A stretch of DNA of 64,000 nt, taken from UMGS1498 sp900552335. GTDB taxonomy: Bacteria; Bacillota_I; Bacilli_A; RF39; UBA660. The position numbers were made by a program, and so were the translations under genes. Shown here piece after piece: positions 15,290 to 23,662 of this stretch. How positions within the stretch are numbered: position 1 is the stretch's first letter; every line of letters begins with the position of its first letter. The DNA is taken from NCBI GenBank assembly GCA_902477075.1, contig CABSFU010000003.1, positions 1-64,000 on the forward strand. Direction: 5' to 3'. The notes beneath the pieces were generated by a model. That model made no database searches, was not told the origin of the DNA, and saw nothing but the letters and a program-made list of their open reading frames with translations.

Positions 15290-16381
15290 TTATTTAATAA
15301 TCATATACATAATAGTTGTTATAACACCACCAGCAAATCCTGTTAGTAGCGCTAACAAAATAGGACTAGCAAAACCAGCCATTCTATTTTTATTGTCTTT
15401 GACTTTTACGTATTTTTTTACATCTTGCTGTTCTAGCCTTCTTATTTTAGCCTCTTGTAATAATTGATATTTTTTAATAGCAATTAAATAAGCAAGTCGT
15501 CTTTTTTGATCCAATTGTTGCTTTTTTAACGCTTCTGGATATTCATAGAAAAACTTCACTTTAGCAGGATCTAAGTCTTCTCCATTTACTACGGTTGGAA
15601 TATCGTCTACTACTTCAATTTGATACTCATTAACATCAATAGAATCCAAATTTTCTACGATTTCTACACCGGTAACAGTATTGGAATCATATTGATACTC
15701 TTGTGGTTTATTAATTTCATATTCTTTTGTTAACGGATTAAGTTCAGCTGTAATCATCTCATGTTTCTCATCAATTGCTATACCAGACTCTATATTAATA
15801 CTTATTAAATGTAAATTATCTTTATTCTTTAATAATATATTAATGGCTTTCTTTTGCTCTGTAGGAATGTTTTCTAATAAATCTGGATGATTTTGTATTT
15901 CTGAAATAGAGTATAGTTTTCTGCCATTGGAAGAATGCAATAATTGATAGCGAAAAATCTCGTCAGCATTGGAAGTACTAGAATACATTTGTGTTTGCCT
16001 TACTTGTTGCTGAATTTCTTTAAATTCTTCACTTAAATTTTTATTTTTATCATTCTGTTCTAATAGATAATCTTTATTTAATTTTGTATCATATAATTTA
16101 TAATATTCTTTTCCATTTTTTAAACGGATATGTTTAATATTTTTAAAATCAATTCCATATTCTTCACTTAATTGCTCTACTGATTGTTTTTCTTCTTGTT
16201 TTTTCTTTTCTTGTTCTTCCATTTGTTTGAAATGAGTAGTACATGAAAAACAATTTACTACATGTTCATTCACCTTATTCACAAATTCTATTTCTTCTTT
16301 GGTTAAAGAAATATGATTTTTTTCATAATTATTTTTTAATTCAAAATATTTTTTGAACTGTTCTTCTGTTACGTGTTCCAT
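15290..16381 (-). CDS. Tail-anchored protein with an anti-sigma-like zinc motif
   Basis: 363 aa from the ATG at 16381 (GAGGTG 4 nt upstream). Near residue 40 is HVVNCFSC, an H-x3-C-x2-C arrangement as in ZAS-type anti-sigma factors. A long, charged, partly helical middle region follows. The only transmembrane helix is at the extreme C-terminus (PILLALLTGFAGGVITTIMY), so most of the protein is cytoplasmic. No sigma factor gene is adjacent. I do not recognise the family as a whole; anti-sigma activity is a guess from the zinc motif. Confidence 0.75.
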   Translation of the reverse strand: MEHVTEEQFKKYFELKNNYEKNHISLTKEEIEFVNKVNEHVVNCFSCTTHFKQMEEQEKKKQEEKQSVEQLSEEYGIDFKNIKHIRLKNGKEYYKLYDTKLNKDYLLEQNDKNKNLSEEFKEIQQQVRQTQMYSSTSNADEIFRYQLLHSSNGRKLYSISEIQNHPDLLENIPTEQKKAINILLKNKDNLHLISINIESGIAIDEKHEMITAELNPLTKEYEINKPQEYQYDSNTVTGVEIVENLDSIDVNEYQIEVVDDIPTVVNGEDLDPAKVKFFYEYPEALKKQQLDQKRRLAYLIAIKKYQLLQEAKIRRLEQQDVKKYVKVKDNKNRMAGFASPILLALLTGFAGGVITTIMYMIIK

Positions 16382-16473
16382 AATACACCTCAATCATACT
16401 ATACAATAATTTCAGCTCTTTTTTTATTCTTTTTATTTTATTGTACATTTTTTGACAAAAAAAATGATTTCTA

Positions 16474-17112
16474 TCACTTTTTTATTAATGAAAGAAGATA
16501 TGTTTTCAATTCTCCCTCTTCCGCATATTTTTCAAAATTTTCCTTAAAAAATGGTCTATCTATTACATTCATTAATAAGTTTTGATCTATTTCTTTTAGT
16601 ATCTCAATCATGGATTTACAAGTAATTTTTTTGACATTATCTAAGATCTTTTTATTTCTTTGTTCTGGTTCTCTTCTTTCTATCGGATAACCTCCTCCAA
16701 AGTCTTGTTTTAATAATTGTTCAAAAATGTTATATAATGTAATTTCACTTCCCCAACCAAATCCCTTTGCAAAGGGAATGCTAATGGCATTACCGGCATT
16801 AATCTGGCTAAATAAATAAGCATCTAATGGTTCACTTACCAGTCCACAAAAAACATTTGGAAAACTATTTAATGCAAGCATTGCACCTTCGCCTGTTCCA
16901 CAACCTGTTATCACAAAATCTACTGTTTTTGTATTTAATAAAATGGCTGCTAATAACCCCTCTTCTACATAAGTTAGACTTTTATCTTCACTGTCTATCA
17001 TTCCAAAATTAATTACTTCATGATGATAATGATTTGCAACTTTATTTAATTTTTCAAAAATGATTTTATTTTTATTTGCTTGACTATTTTCATTTATTAA
17101 TCCAATTCTCAT
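16474..17112 (-). CDS. RpiB/LacA/LacB family sugar-phosphate isomerase
   Basis: 212 aa. The N-terminal Rossmann-like half resembles RpiB: MRIGLINENSQ, HEVINFGM, and the substrate loop DFVITGCGTGEGAMLALN with the RpiB-type Cys-Gly-Thr-Gly. The C-terminal 60 residues extend beyond classical RpiB (about 150 aa). The gene is 9 bp downstream of an SDR oxidoreductase gene, suggesting a two-gene unit for sugar-acid or ketose metabolism, as in kdu-type clusters. The exact sugar is not determinable. Confidence 0.78.
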   Translation of the reverse strand: MRIGLINENSQANKNKIIFEKLNKVANHYHHEVINFGMIDSEDKSLTYVEEGLLAAILLNTKTVDFVITGCGTGEGAMLALNSFPNVFCGLVSEPLDAYLFSQINAGNAISIPFAKGFGWGSEITLYNIFEQLLKQDFGGGYPIERREPEQRNKKILDNVKKITCKSMIEILKEIDQNLLMNVIDRPFFKENFEKYAEEGELKTYLLSLIKK

Positions 17113-17121
17113 ATAATCACC

Positions 17122-17856
17122 CTAATACATGCCACCATCTATTTTAATTACTTCATTGTTAATATAATCAGCCTGTGGACTAGCTAAAAAAAGTGCTAAA
17201 TTGGCTACATCCTCTGGTTTACCAATTCGTTTTACAAAAATTTTTTCTGCTTCACTTTTAATAAATTCAGCATCTACATCTTTTAATTCATTTTCAGTGC
17301 CTATCCATCCTGGTGCAATACAATTAACATGAATATATGGCTTTAATTCCAACGCTAAATTATGTGTCAAAGAAATAACTCCTGCTTTGGAAGCATCATA
17401 ATCTAAACACATTGGAAAGTATTTATCTATTCCATTTGTAGAAGATATATTAATAATTCTACCATATTTATTTTTTAACATAACGTTAGAAACATATTTT
17501 GATACTAAAAAAGTGCCCACTAAGTTAATTTCTAATGTTTTCATAAAATTTTCTTTTGTTTTCTCTTCAAATAAGGTATCAATAGCAATTCCAGCATTAT
17601 TAATTAAAACATCAATTTTAGAAAAATTTTTTTCTGCTTCAATTACCATATTTTGAATGTCTTCTTCTTTCCTAATATCTGCTTTTATCAATAGTGTATT
17701 TACCCCATATTTTTTACATTCTTCTTCCACTTTTATAGCTTGATCATAGCTTGTATGATAATGAAGAATGACATCATATTTATTTTTAGCAAACATAACT
17801 GCCATGGCTGATCCTATTCCTGTACCAGCTCCTGTTATTAAAACAGTTTGATTCAT
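17122..17856 (-). CDS. Short-chain dehydrogenase/reductase (FabG/KduD-like)
   Basis: 244 aa from the ATG at 17856 (AAGGGTGA upstream). Cofactor motif TGAGTGIGSA, NNAGIA, catalytic Ser in INISSTNG and YDASKAG (Y-x3-K), then IAPGWIGT. All SDR catalytic residues are present. Paired with the RpiB-like gene just downstream, it probably oxidises or reduces a sugar derivative, although FabG (3-oxoacyl-ACP reductase) cannot be excluded from sequence alone. Confidence 0.85.
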   Translation of the reverse strand: MNQTVLITGAGTGIGSAMAVMFAKNKYDVILHYHTSYDQAIKVEEECKKYGVNTLLIKADIRKEEDIQNMVIEAEKNFSKIDVLINNAGIAIDTLFEEKTKENFMKTLEINLVGTFLVSKYVSNVMLKNKYGRIINISSTNGIDKYFPMCLDYDASKAGVISLTHNLALELKPYIHVNCIAPGWIGTENELKDVDAEFIKSEAEKIFVKRIGKPEDVANLALFLASPQADYINNEVIKIDGGMY

Positions 17857-17913
17857 AATATCACCCTTTTTCAAGAATAATAGTATCATAAATAGAAAAA
17901 AAAGTATAGATAA

Positions 17914-18426
17914 CTACACCTTTGTTTTTACTTTACTATTTAATATTTGCATAACTTCCTCTAAAGAATATTCTAGTTGTAGATTTTCCCCACAGCCATA
18001 TTGTATATCAACTTTTTTAAGTGTTGGATTTAAAATCTGATAATTAGTATCTAATAATTTTTTACATGCTATTTTTTGTTCTTCTGTTAATTCATTTGGT
18101 AAATAAAGAAGTGCAAATCCAAAATTATTACCAGTTTGCTCTAATCGATTATCTCTTTTTGTACCTATATACACGACAAATCCATCATGAGATAAAATCG
18201 GAATAGCATCGTAGGTTGTAAAATTTTCTTTTTTAGGAAGAGCATCATGGTATAAAAAGTAAAAATCAGTTAAGCTTTCACCATGATTGTTACTCAAAAT
18301 GATATAAGTACCATCTTTTAAAATAACATAGCCTGTTTCTAGAACACTAATATAATTACCTGTTTTATCACCATTTACATATATTCTTTTATTCTTCACA
18401 TTGTTTATACAAATAATATTTTCCAT
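17914..18426 (-). CDS. Hypothetical protein
   Basis: 170 aa, starting MENIICINNVKNKRIYVNGD. Beta-rich N-terminal half (YVILKDGTYIILSNNHG) and helical C-terminus with LTEEQKIACKKLL. No signal peptide or membrane helix. It is not recognised. It lies between efp and the SDR gene, all on the minus strand, but a terminator follows efp, so it may have its own promoter. Confidence 0.75.
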   Translation of the reverse strand: MENIICINNVKNKRIYVNGDKTGNYISVLETGYVILKDGTYIILSNNHGESLTDFYFLYHDALPKKENFTTYDAIPILSHDGFVVYIGTKRDNRLEQTGNNFGFALLYLPNELTEEQKIACKKLLDTNYQILNPTLKKVDIQYGCGENLQLEYSLEEVMQILNSKVKTKV

Positions 18427-18439
18427 AACATCTTACATC

Positions 18440-18466
18440 CTTAAACAAAAAGAGCTTACGCTCTTG
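18440..18466 (-). terminator. Terminator of efp
   Basis: Minus strand AAGAGC, GTAA loop, GCTCTT, TTT. The efp stop lies within the stem. Confidence 0.8.
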
Positions 18467-19013
18467 AAGAATATTTTCCATCTGCAGTAGTAACAAGAAT
18501 TTTTTCTCCTTGTTCAATAAATAATGGAACTCTAACTAATAATCCAGTTTCTACATAAGCGTCTTTTTGCGCATTATTTGTAGTATTTCCTTTTACTGCT
18601 GGCTCTGTTTGAACAACGGTAAACTCTATTTTATCTGGTAAATTTAATCCTAGTAATTCTCCTTGATATTGAACGATATCTACCATCATATTTTCAATTA
18701 AATAGTATTTATCATCTCCAACTTGATCTGCTGTTAATTCTAATTGTTCATAAGTTTCCATATTCATGAAATAATAAATATCTCCTGTATTGTATAAATA
18801 TTGAACACTGCTTCTTTGAATATTTGCTTTTTCAAATTTTACATTTGTATTGAAAGTTCTTTCAATTGTACCACCAGTTCTTAAATTTTTAAGTTTGGTT
18901 TTCATAAATGCAGAACCTTTTCCTGGCTTTACATGTAGAAATTCAACTATTTGATATAGATTTCCTTCAATAATTAATGTCATACCATTTTTAATATCAT
19001 TTACTTCTATCAT
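18456..19013 (-). CDS. efp: Elongation factor P
   Basis: 185 aa, the normal length for three beta-barrel domains. Domain I loop HVKPGKGSAFMKTKLKNLRT carries the Lys that reaches the peptidyl-transferase centre. Domain II has VQYLYNTGDIYYFMNMETYEQ. The C-terminal signature is PLFIEQGEKILVTTADGKY. It relieves ribosome stalling at polyproline. AGGGAGG ribosome-binding site upstream. Confidence 0.98.
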   Translation of the reverse strand: MIEVNDIKNGMTLIIEGNLYQIVEFLHVKPGKGSAFMKTKLKNLRTGGTIERTFNTNVKFEKANIQRSSVQYLYNTGDIYYFMNMETYEQLELTADQVGDDKYYLIENMMVDIVQYQGELLGLNLPDKIEFTVVQTEPAVKGNTTNNAQKDAYVETGLLVRVPLFIEQGEKILVTTADGKYSSRA

Positions 19014-19026
19014 ATTAACCTCCCTC

Positions 19027-19056
19027 TAACAAAAATAGGAATATTGTTCCTATATC
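19027..19056 (-). terminator. Terminator after rpmG
   Basis: Minus strand ATAGGAA, CAATA loop, TTCCTAT, TTTT, just after the rpmG stop. Confidence 0.75.
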
Positions 19057-19063
19057 ATTTTTA

Positions 19064-19231
19064 TTATTTTTCTTCTTTATGTGCTGTATGTTTTCCACAT
19101 TTTTTACAAAATTTATTAATTTCTAAACGTTCAGTTGTATTTTTTTTATTTTTTTCAGTACGATAATTTTTTTCTTTACAAACTGTACATGCTAAAGTTA
19201 CTCTTTCTCTAGCTTCTCCTTTTTTAGCCAT
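19064..19231 (-). CDS. rpmG: 50S ribosomal protein L33, zinc-binding type
   Basis: 55 aa. Reads MAKKGEARERVTLACTVCKE, then NYRTEKNKKNTTERLEINKF and CKKCGKHTAHKEEK. Two CxxC pairs mark the zinc-containing form. AGGAGG lies 6 nt upstream of the ATG. Confidence 0.96.
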   Translation of the reverse strand: MAKKGEARERVTLACTVCKEKNYRTEKNKKNTTERLEINKFCKKCGKHTAHKEEK

Positions 19232-19325
19232 CTAAAATTCCTCCTTTTTTAAAGCATTACCAATATAATATCAAATATTATGAAAAAATGCAAAACTTTT
19301 TTTCATGTGATGTCATTATAACATA

Positions 19326-21350
19326 TTATGAATATAAAGTAAAATAAAGATTGCTTATTTTATTTGAAATTCTTTTATTAACATAGGTTTGGGAATTTGT
19401 AGCATTTGGATAAGATATATCCGGTGACACAACGGTGAATGTTACTTTGGGATTATCATATGGTGCATAGGCAGCAAAAGTATTGGTTACTGTTTCTGTA
19501 TCTATTTTTCCATCTAAATTAGTATCAATAAAACTTTGACTTGTTCCTGTTTTCCCTGCTGGCAAATAATTTCTACTGATATAACCTGAACCAGTTCCTC
19601 CATATTCCATAACACTAATAAAACCTTTTCTAATTCTATCTAAGTAAGTAAAATCTATATCAATTGTATTTAAAATATTTGTTTTTGCTTCATAGATTGT
19701 TTCTTCTTTGCTTTGAACGCTTTTTAACAAATGAGGCTGGATACGATATCCAGTAGCAATGCTCCCAATATATTGAGAAAGTTGCAGTGGCGTATAAGTA
19801 TCATATTGTCCAATAGAAAAATCTAACAATAATCCTCCATTATCTCTTTTCCCTGTTTGTCCAATACTTTCAAATGGTAGATCAATTCCTGTTTTTTCTC
19901 CTAAACCAAACATATGAAATGTGTTTCGATATTTCATAAATGGTTCTGAATCAATTTGAAATGGTGTATTGTAATAATAATTTAGTCCAGCAACCTTCAT
20001 CGCTGTTTGAAATTGATAAGTATTAGAAGAATATTTTAGGGCTTTAATATCATCTAGGTTTCCTAAATATTTCCAAGAACATTTTAGTGGGGTTGAAGCA
20101 ATTTTAATGCAAGCATCGTTTCTGATTTCACCTACCTTCAATCCGCCATAAAGATATCCAGTTGCCTGAGACGCTCCTTTTACAACAGATCCAGCTGTTA
20201 CGGAAGAAGTAACAATACCAGGAGTATAGTCATAAAAGCGATATCCCTCTGATTCTTCAACAATTTGTTTTCCAACCATTGCTAAAATTTCTCCTGTATT
20301 AGGATCTTCTACAATCACAAATGAACGATTATAATATTCTGTATACTTTTCTTGTTTTGCTTTTATCATTTCTTCTTCTAAAATTTGTTCAATTCCTCTT
20401 TGCAATTCTATATCGATTGTTAAATATAAATCATTTCCTTTGCTTCCTTCTTGGATTAAATGTTTTTTACCTAATTTGTCAATCTGATAAATGTCTTTTT
20501 GACCTTTTAAATAATCATCATATTGATATTCTAAATAACTACTGCCTACTCTATCATCTAAGCTATAACCTTTTTCTAAGTAATAATCTTTTAATTCATA
20601 GGGAAGTCCTCCACTATTCGTTACTGTTCCTAAAATAGAGCGAAATGTATCACCATAAAGATATTCTCTTTTCCAATCTAATCTCACTTCAACACCACTT
20701 AAATCAGAAGAAGCAATCGTTGCATATTCTTCATCTGTTACATTTTCATTTTTAATAATTTTTTCATTCGTACTATAACCTTTATTCATTAAAGTATAAA
20801 TCATAGCTGCTTTTCTATCCTCTTCCGATAAAGAATTGATTTCTTCTTCTGTTATTCTTTCTAGCCTTAGGTTTTCTAAATCTGTTGCTGTAAGATGTCT
20901 AAATTTGTATTCATTGTATTCTTCTTCTGTTATTTTATCGTTTGCTTTCTCCGGATATTTTTTTAACCAAAATTTTTTTAAATTTGTTGTATTACTATTA
21001 ATATCCATTTCTAAAATATTCGATAATTGATAGGCAATATTGATTTCTTCTTCTGCTTTATTTCCATTCTTTTTATAGGAAATTACTTTATTTGGTTTGT
21101 TATCCACAAGTAATTTTCCATTTCTATCATAAATGCGTCCTCTCGGCGCTGTAGAACCTTCTACAATACGATTTGTTAATTGCTCTAATTTAGCAGTAAA
21201 AGATTCTGTCTGTATCACTTGAATCCAAAAAAGACGGATAATTAAAATAATAAATAGTAAAATAATTAGTACTAAAATAATATTAAATCTTGTTCCCATT
21301 ATTGCTTCAGAATAAATTTTACGACTTAATTTCTTTTTCGTAGACTTCAT
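19326..21350 (-). CDS. Class B penicillin-binding protein (PBP2/PbpA-like transpeptidase)
   Basis: 674 aa. Short cytoplasmic tail, one transmembrane helix (22-45), a dimerisation/pedestal domain starting APRGRIYDRNG, then the transpeptidase domain. Catalytic motifs: S-V-V-K with Ser388, S-S-N near 441 and K-T-G near 597. The TAPRGRI start of the pedestal fits MrdA/PbpA/PBP3-type proteins. The ATG at 21350 lies 32 nt inside the preceding sod gene; an ATG at 21299 (MGTRFN) would avoid the overlap. Both have weak ribosome-binding sites. Cross-links peptidoglycan in elongation or sporulation; which one is not clear. Confidence 0.9.
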   Translation of the reverse strand: MKSTKKKLSRKIYSEAIMGTRFNIILVLIILLFIILIIRLFWIQVIQTESFTAKLEQLTNRIVEGSTAPRGRIYDRNGKLLVDNKPNKVISYKKNGNKAEEEINIAYQLSNILEMDINSNTTNLKKFWLKKYPEKANDKITEEEYNEYKFRHLTATDLENLRLERITEEEINSLSEEDRKAAMIYTLMNKGYSTNEKIIKNENVTDEEYATIASSDLSGVEVRLDWKREYLYGDTFRSILGTVTNSGGLPYELKDYYLEKGYSLDDRVGSSYLEYQYDDYLKGQKDIYQIDKLGKKHLIQEGSKGNDLYLTIDIELQRGIEQILEEEMIKAKQEKYTEYYNRSFVIVEDPNTGEILAMVGKQIVEESEGYRFYDYTPGIVTSSVTAGSVVKGASQATGYLYGGLKVGEIRNDACIKIASTPLKCSWKYLGNLDDIKALKYSSNTYQFQTAMKVAGLNYYYNTPFQIDSEPFMKYRNTFHMFGLGEKTGIDLPFESIGQTGKRDNGGLLLDFSIGQYDTYTPLQLSQYIGSIATGYRIQPHLLKSVQSKEETIYEAKTNILNTIDIDFTYLDRIRKGFISVMEYGGTGSGYISRNYLPAGKTGTSQSFIDTNLDGKIDTETVTNTFAAYAPYDNPKVTFTVVSPDISYPNATNSQTYVNKRISNKISNLYFTLYS

Positions 21351-21921
21351 TTACTTGATCATAGTTAATAATGGTTAAGATTTTATCTACATAAGTACTT
21401 CTATTATTTAAATAATCCAAATAATATGCATGTTCCCATAAATCAATTGCCATGATAGGTAAAAATCCATAACTATAAGGCGTTTCTTGATTTGGAGTCG
21501 CTATTACCTGTAATTGTTTCGCGGAATTTAAAACAACGAACACATAACCTGATCCTACCAATTTTTTTGCTTTTTCTTTAATTTCTTCTATAAAATTATC
21601 ATAAGAGCCAAAATCACGATTTATTTTTTCTAAAATTTTTCCACCAGGAATTCCGTTTCCACCTAAGATTTTAAAATATAGTTCATGATTTAAAGCACCA
21701 CCTAAATTATATAAGATATCTCCTCTGTCATCTATTGGAAAAAGTTCCATTTTATTTACAAGTTGCTTTTTGGTATACTGGTAATTATAATTATTTTTCT
21801 CAAGTAGATTGTTTAATTTTTCTAAATATCCAAGATAATGTTTATTATAATGAACAAACAAAGTTTCATCTCCGATAACTGGTTTTAAAGTAGAATATTC
21901 TAAAGGTTCTCTTGTATACAT
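21319..21921 (-). CDS. sodA: Superoxide dismutase, Fe/Mn family
   Basis: 200 aa. All four metal ligands of the Fe/Mn-SOD family can be placed: His in FVHYNKHY, His in LNHELYF, Asp and His in IDLWEHAYY. A HxxxHY pair and GSGYVFVVL replace the more usual GSGWAWL. N-terminal residues up to 20 are divergent. Strong AGGAGG site 6 nt before the ATG. It precedes a PBP gene with a 32-nt overlap, which is unusual company for a SOD. Confidence 0.88.
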   Translation of the reverse strand: MYTREPLEYSTLKPVIGDETLFVHYNKHYLGYLEKLNNLLEKNNYNYQYTKKQLVNKMELFPIDDRGDILYNLGGALNHELYFKILGGNGIPGGKILEKINRDFGSYDNFIEEIKEKAKKLVGSGYVFVVLNSAKQLQVIATPNQETPYSYGFLPIMAIDLWEHAYYLDYLNNRSTYVDKILTIINYDQVNEVYEKEIKS

Positions 21922-21989
21922 ATATTTCCTCCTAGTATTATTCTACTTATTTTTTCTAAGTTTATGCATATACTAGATTAGGTGATATT

Positions 21990-22253
21990 GTGAAAGAAAA
22001 AATAATTCAAAAATATGTGGATATGTTAACAAAAGAAGATATTGTTAAATTTGCCTCTTTCCAAAATGAAATATTAACAAATAATGAAGTGGATTTTTTA
22101 TATAACATTATTAAAAAAGAGTGGAAAACCATTATTTTTGGAGATTATCGAATCATTTTAAATCAATATAAAAATAATTTGTCTGTGGATAAGTGGAACA
22201 AAATCGAAAATTTAATTATAGAATACAAAGAAAAATATAAAAATTTTTTGTAA
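21990..22253 (+). CDS. Hypothetical 87-aa helical protein
   Basis: GTG start at 21990 after TAGGTGAT. Begins MKEKIIQKYVDMLTKEDIVK, highly charged and helical, one Trp-rich stretch KKEWKTIIFGDY. Not recognised. It points away from sod and is followed by its own terminator, so it is a single-gene unit. Confidence 0.7.
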   Translation: MKEKIIQKYVDMLTKEDIVKFASFQNEILTNNEVDFLYNIIKKEWKTIIFGDYRIILNQYKNNLSVDKWNKIENLIIEYKEKYKNFL

Positions 22254-22257
22254 TTTA

Positions 22258-22285
22258 AAAAGGCCTTTGAAATGGCTTTTTTCAT
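22258..22285 (+). terminator. Terminator of the 87-aa gene
   Basis: AAAAAGGCC, TTTGAAAT loop, GGCTTTTTT. Confidence 0.7.
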
Positions 22286-22410
22286 ATCATTATCTCATTT
22301 ATATTGCAATCATTTATTTAAAAAATATTTGTTAAAAAGGGAGCCAAATATAAATTATTTATTTTTACTCATTTTCTTTTATTTAATTTATTTTATAATA
22401 ATTTAATTTC

Positions 22411-23499
22411 TTAAATATTTTTTGTATATTCAAGTGTAATATATGCTGTTCCATGATTTCTATATTGTTCACCAACTCTAACTCGATAAAGTTTTTGATT
22501 TTTATTATACCATCCAAACACAAATGCTGCTGAATTATATGTAATTGGATATGGTAAATCACTCATAGGATTATTATACTCATCAGTATCACCACTTACA
22601 AAACCATATTGTCTAATTACTTGATCAATGTTTAAAGTACTTAAATCTACATCTATTAAAGTGTTTGGCACATTAATAATCATTTGATTTCCTGAAGAAT
22701 CTGTTCCTGATGCAAATTGCATTTTGTTAGTTCCTTGTGCTACAGATAATGAAACGGCTATAGTTTTCTTATATATTGGTTTTCCATCAACCCAAGTTGT
22801 CGACGTCTTTGTTTCATCATATGAATAATGAAAATTATCATCTAAATTTTTTATAAAATTAGTGTTACTATTCACAATGCTAGATAAATTCTCTACATTA
22901 GTATTTGCTTTTTCTAGCTCACTTTGGTAGGCATAGTTATTTAAATTTGCTTGCAACTCTTCAATACTATTTTCTAGATTTGTTATTTTTGTATCTAAAC
23001 TATCTACTAAGTTATTTACTTCATTTTTGGAATAAACATTACTAACATTCCCTGTTCCATTATCTAACATTGCTACATATTTATTTGTTAAAGCATCAAA
23101 TCCTATGATACAATTTCCAGTTTTTTTATTTCCTACAATAATTCCACTATTATAGTTTTTATATACATAATATTTATCATTGGAGATACAAACACTGACA
23201 TTTCCTTCTTTATCTAAATAGAGTTTTCCTTCTCCATCTATGGTTCCTCTATAATCTAGACTTTCTCCTTTTTTTGTACTTCCTTGATGTTCCTTATCAA
23301 ACAAGAATTCATAGACTCCATCATTTTCTATCGCATACAAATTGGCAGATTCTACTAATCCCTCTACACTAGACGCTAGTGCCTTCTTTTTACTTTCTTC
23401 TATTACATTTGTTATCATGGGTACTGTTATTAATGTAATCACTGATAATATTACTATCACAGCTAATAATTCAATTAATGTAAATCCTTTTTCTTTCAT
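22411..23499 (-). CDS. Prepilin-like protein with a coiled coil and tail-fibre-like C-terminal domain
   Basis: 362 aa. Residues 1-30 are a class III prepilin signal (MKEKGFTLIELLAVIVILSV). Residues 30-130 are a pilin-like region with two Cys (SVCISNDK, TGNCIIGF). At about 145-215 is a heptad-rich coiled coil (NNLVDSLDTKITNLENSIEE). The C-terminal 140 residues contain TSTTWVDGKPIYKKTIAVSL, a pattern I associate with phage tail/receptor-binding C-termini. The start at 23499 is 8 nt after AAGGAAGG; an ATG at 23520 lies inside the leader. Controlled by poly-G leader copy C. Probably a surface adhesin presented on a pilus-like filament; pilus machinery genes are not in the window. Confidence 0.85.
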   Translation of the reverse strand: MKEKGFTLIELLAVIVILSVITLITVPMITNVIEESKKKALASSVEGLVESANLYAIENDGVYEFLFDKEHQGSTKKGESLDYRGTIDGEGKLYLDKEGNVSVCISNDKYYVYKNYNSGIIVGNKKTGNCIIGFDALTNKYVAMLDNGTGNVSNVYSKNEVNNLVDSLDTKITNLENSIEELQANLNNYAYQSELEKANTNVENLSSIVNSNTNFIKNLDDNFHYSYDETKTSTTWVDGKPIYKKTIAVSLSVAQGTNKMQFASGTDSSGNQMIINVPNTLIDVDLSTLNIDQVIRQYGFVSGDTDEYNNPMSDLPYPITYNSAAFVFGWYNKNQKLYRVRVGEQYRNHGTAYITLEYTKNI

Positions 23500-23505
23500 A
23501 TAATC

Positions 23506-23658
23506 TTCCTTCCTTTTCATAGCAACAAAAAAGAAGAGGTATTTAAAAATACCCCCCCCCCGTTTGCATATAGCAAATACTAAAAATTCACTATCTACAA
23601 ACTATATTACTATTTTTACTTACACACCCATCTTATCAAAAAAAGGATGTTTTTTCAA
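23506..23658 (-). promoter_or_regulatory. Poly-G leader, copy C (promoter plus 5' UTR)
   Basis: Minus strand TTGAAA (23653-23658), 17-bp spacer, TAAGAT (23630-23635), transcription start near 23623. Leader with AUAGUAA, partner UUGCUAU, a 10-G tract (plus C at 23552-23561), hairpin GGUAUUU-UU-AAAUACC followed by UCUUCUUUUUU, and a second partner UUGCUAU at about 23519-23525 next to the ribosome-binding site. Nearly identical to copy A, including promoter and distal bases. Confidence 0.75.
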
Positions 23659-23662
23659 GTAT

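Noticed and set aside
15290..16381. Sigma-factor/anti-sigma operon
   Set aside because: No sigma-factor-like gene lies within 5 kb; only the zinc motif supports the idea.
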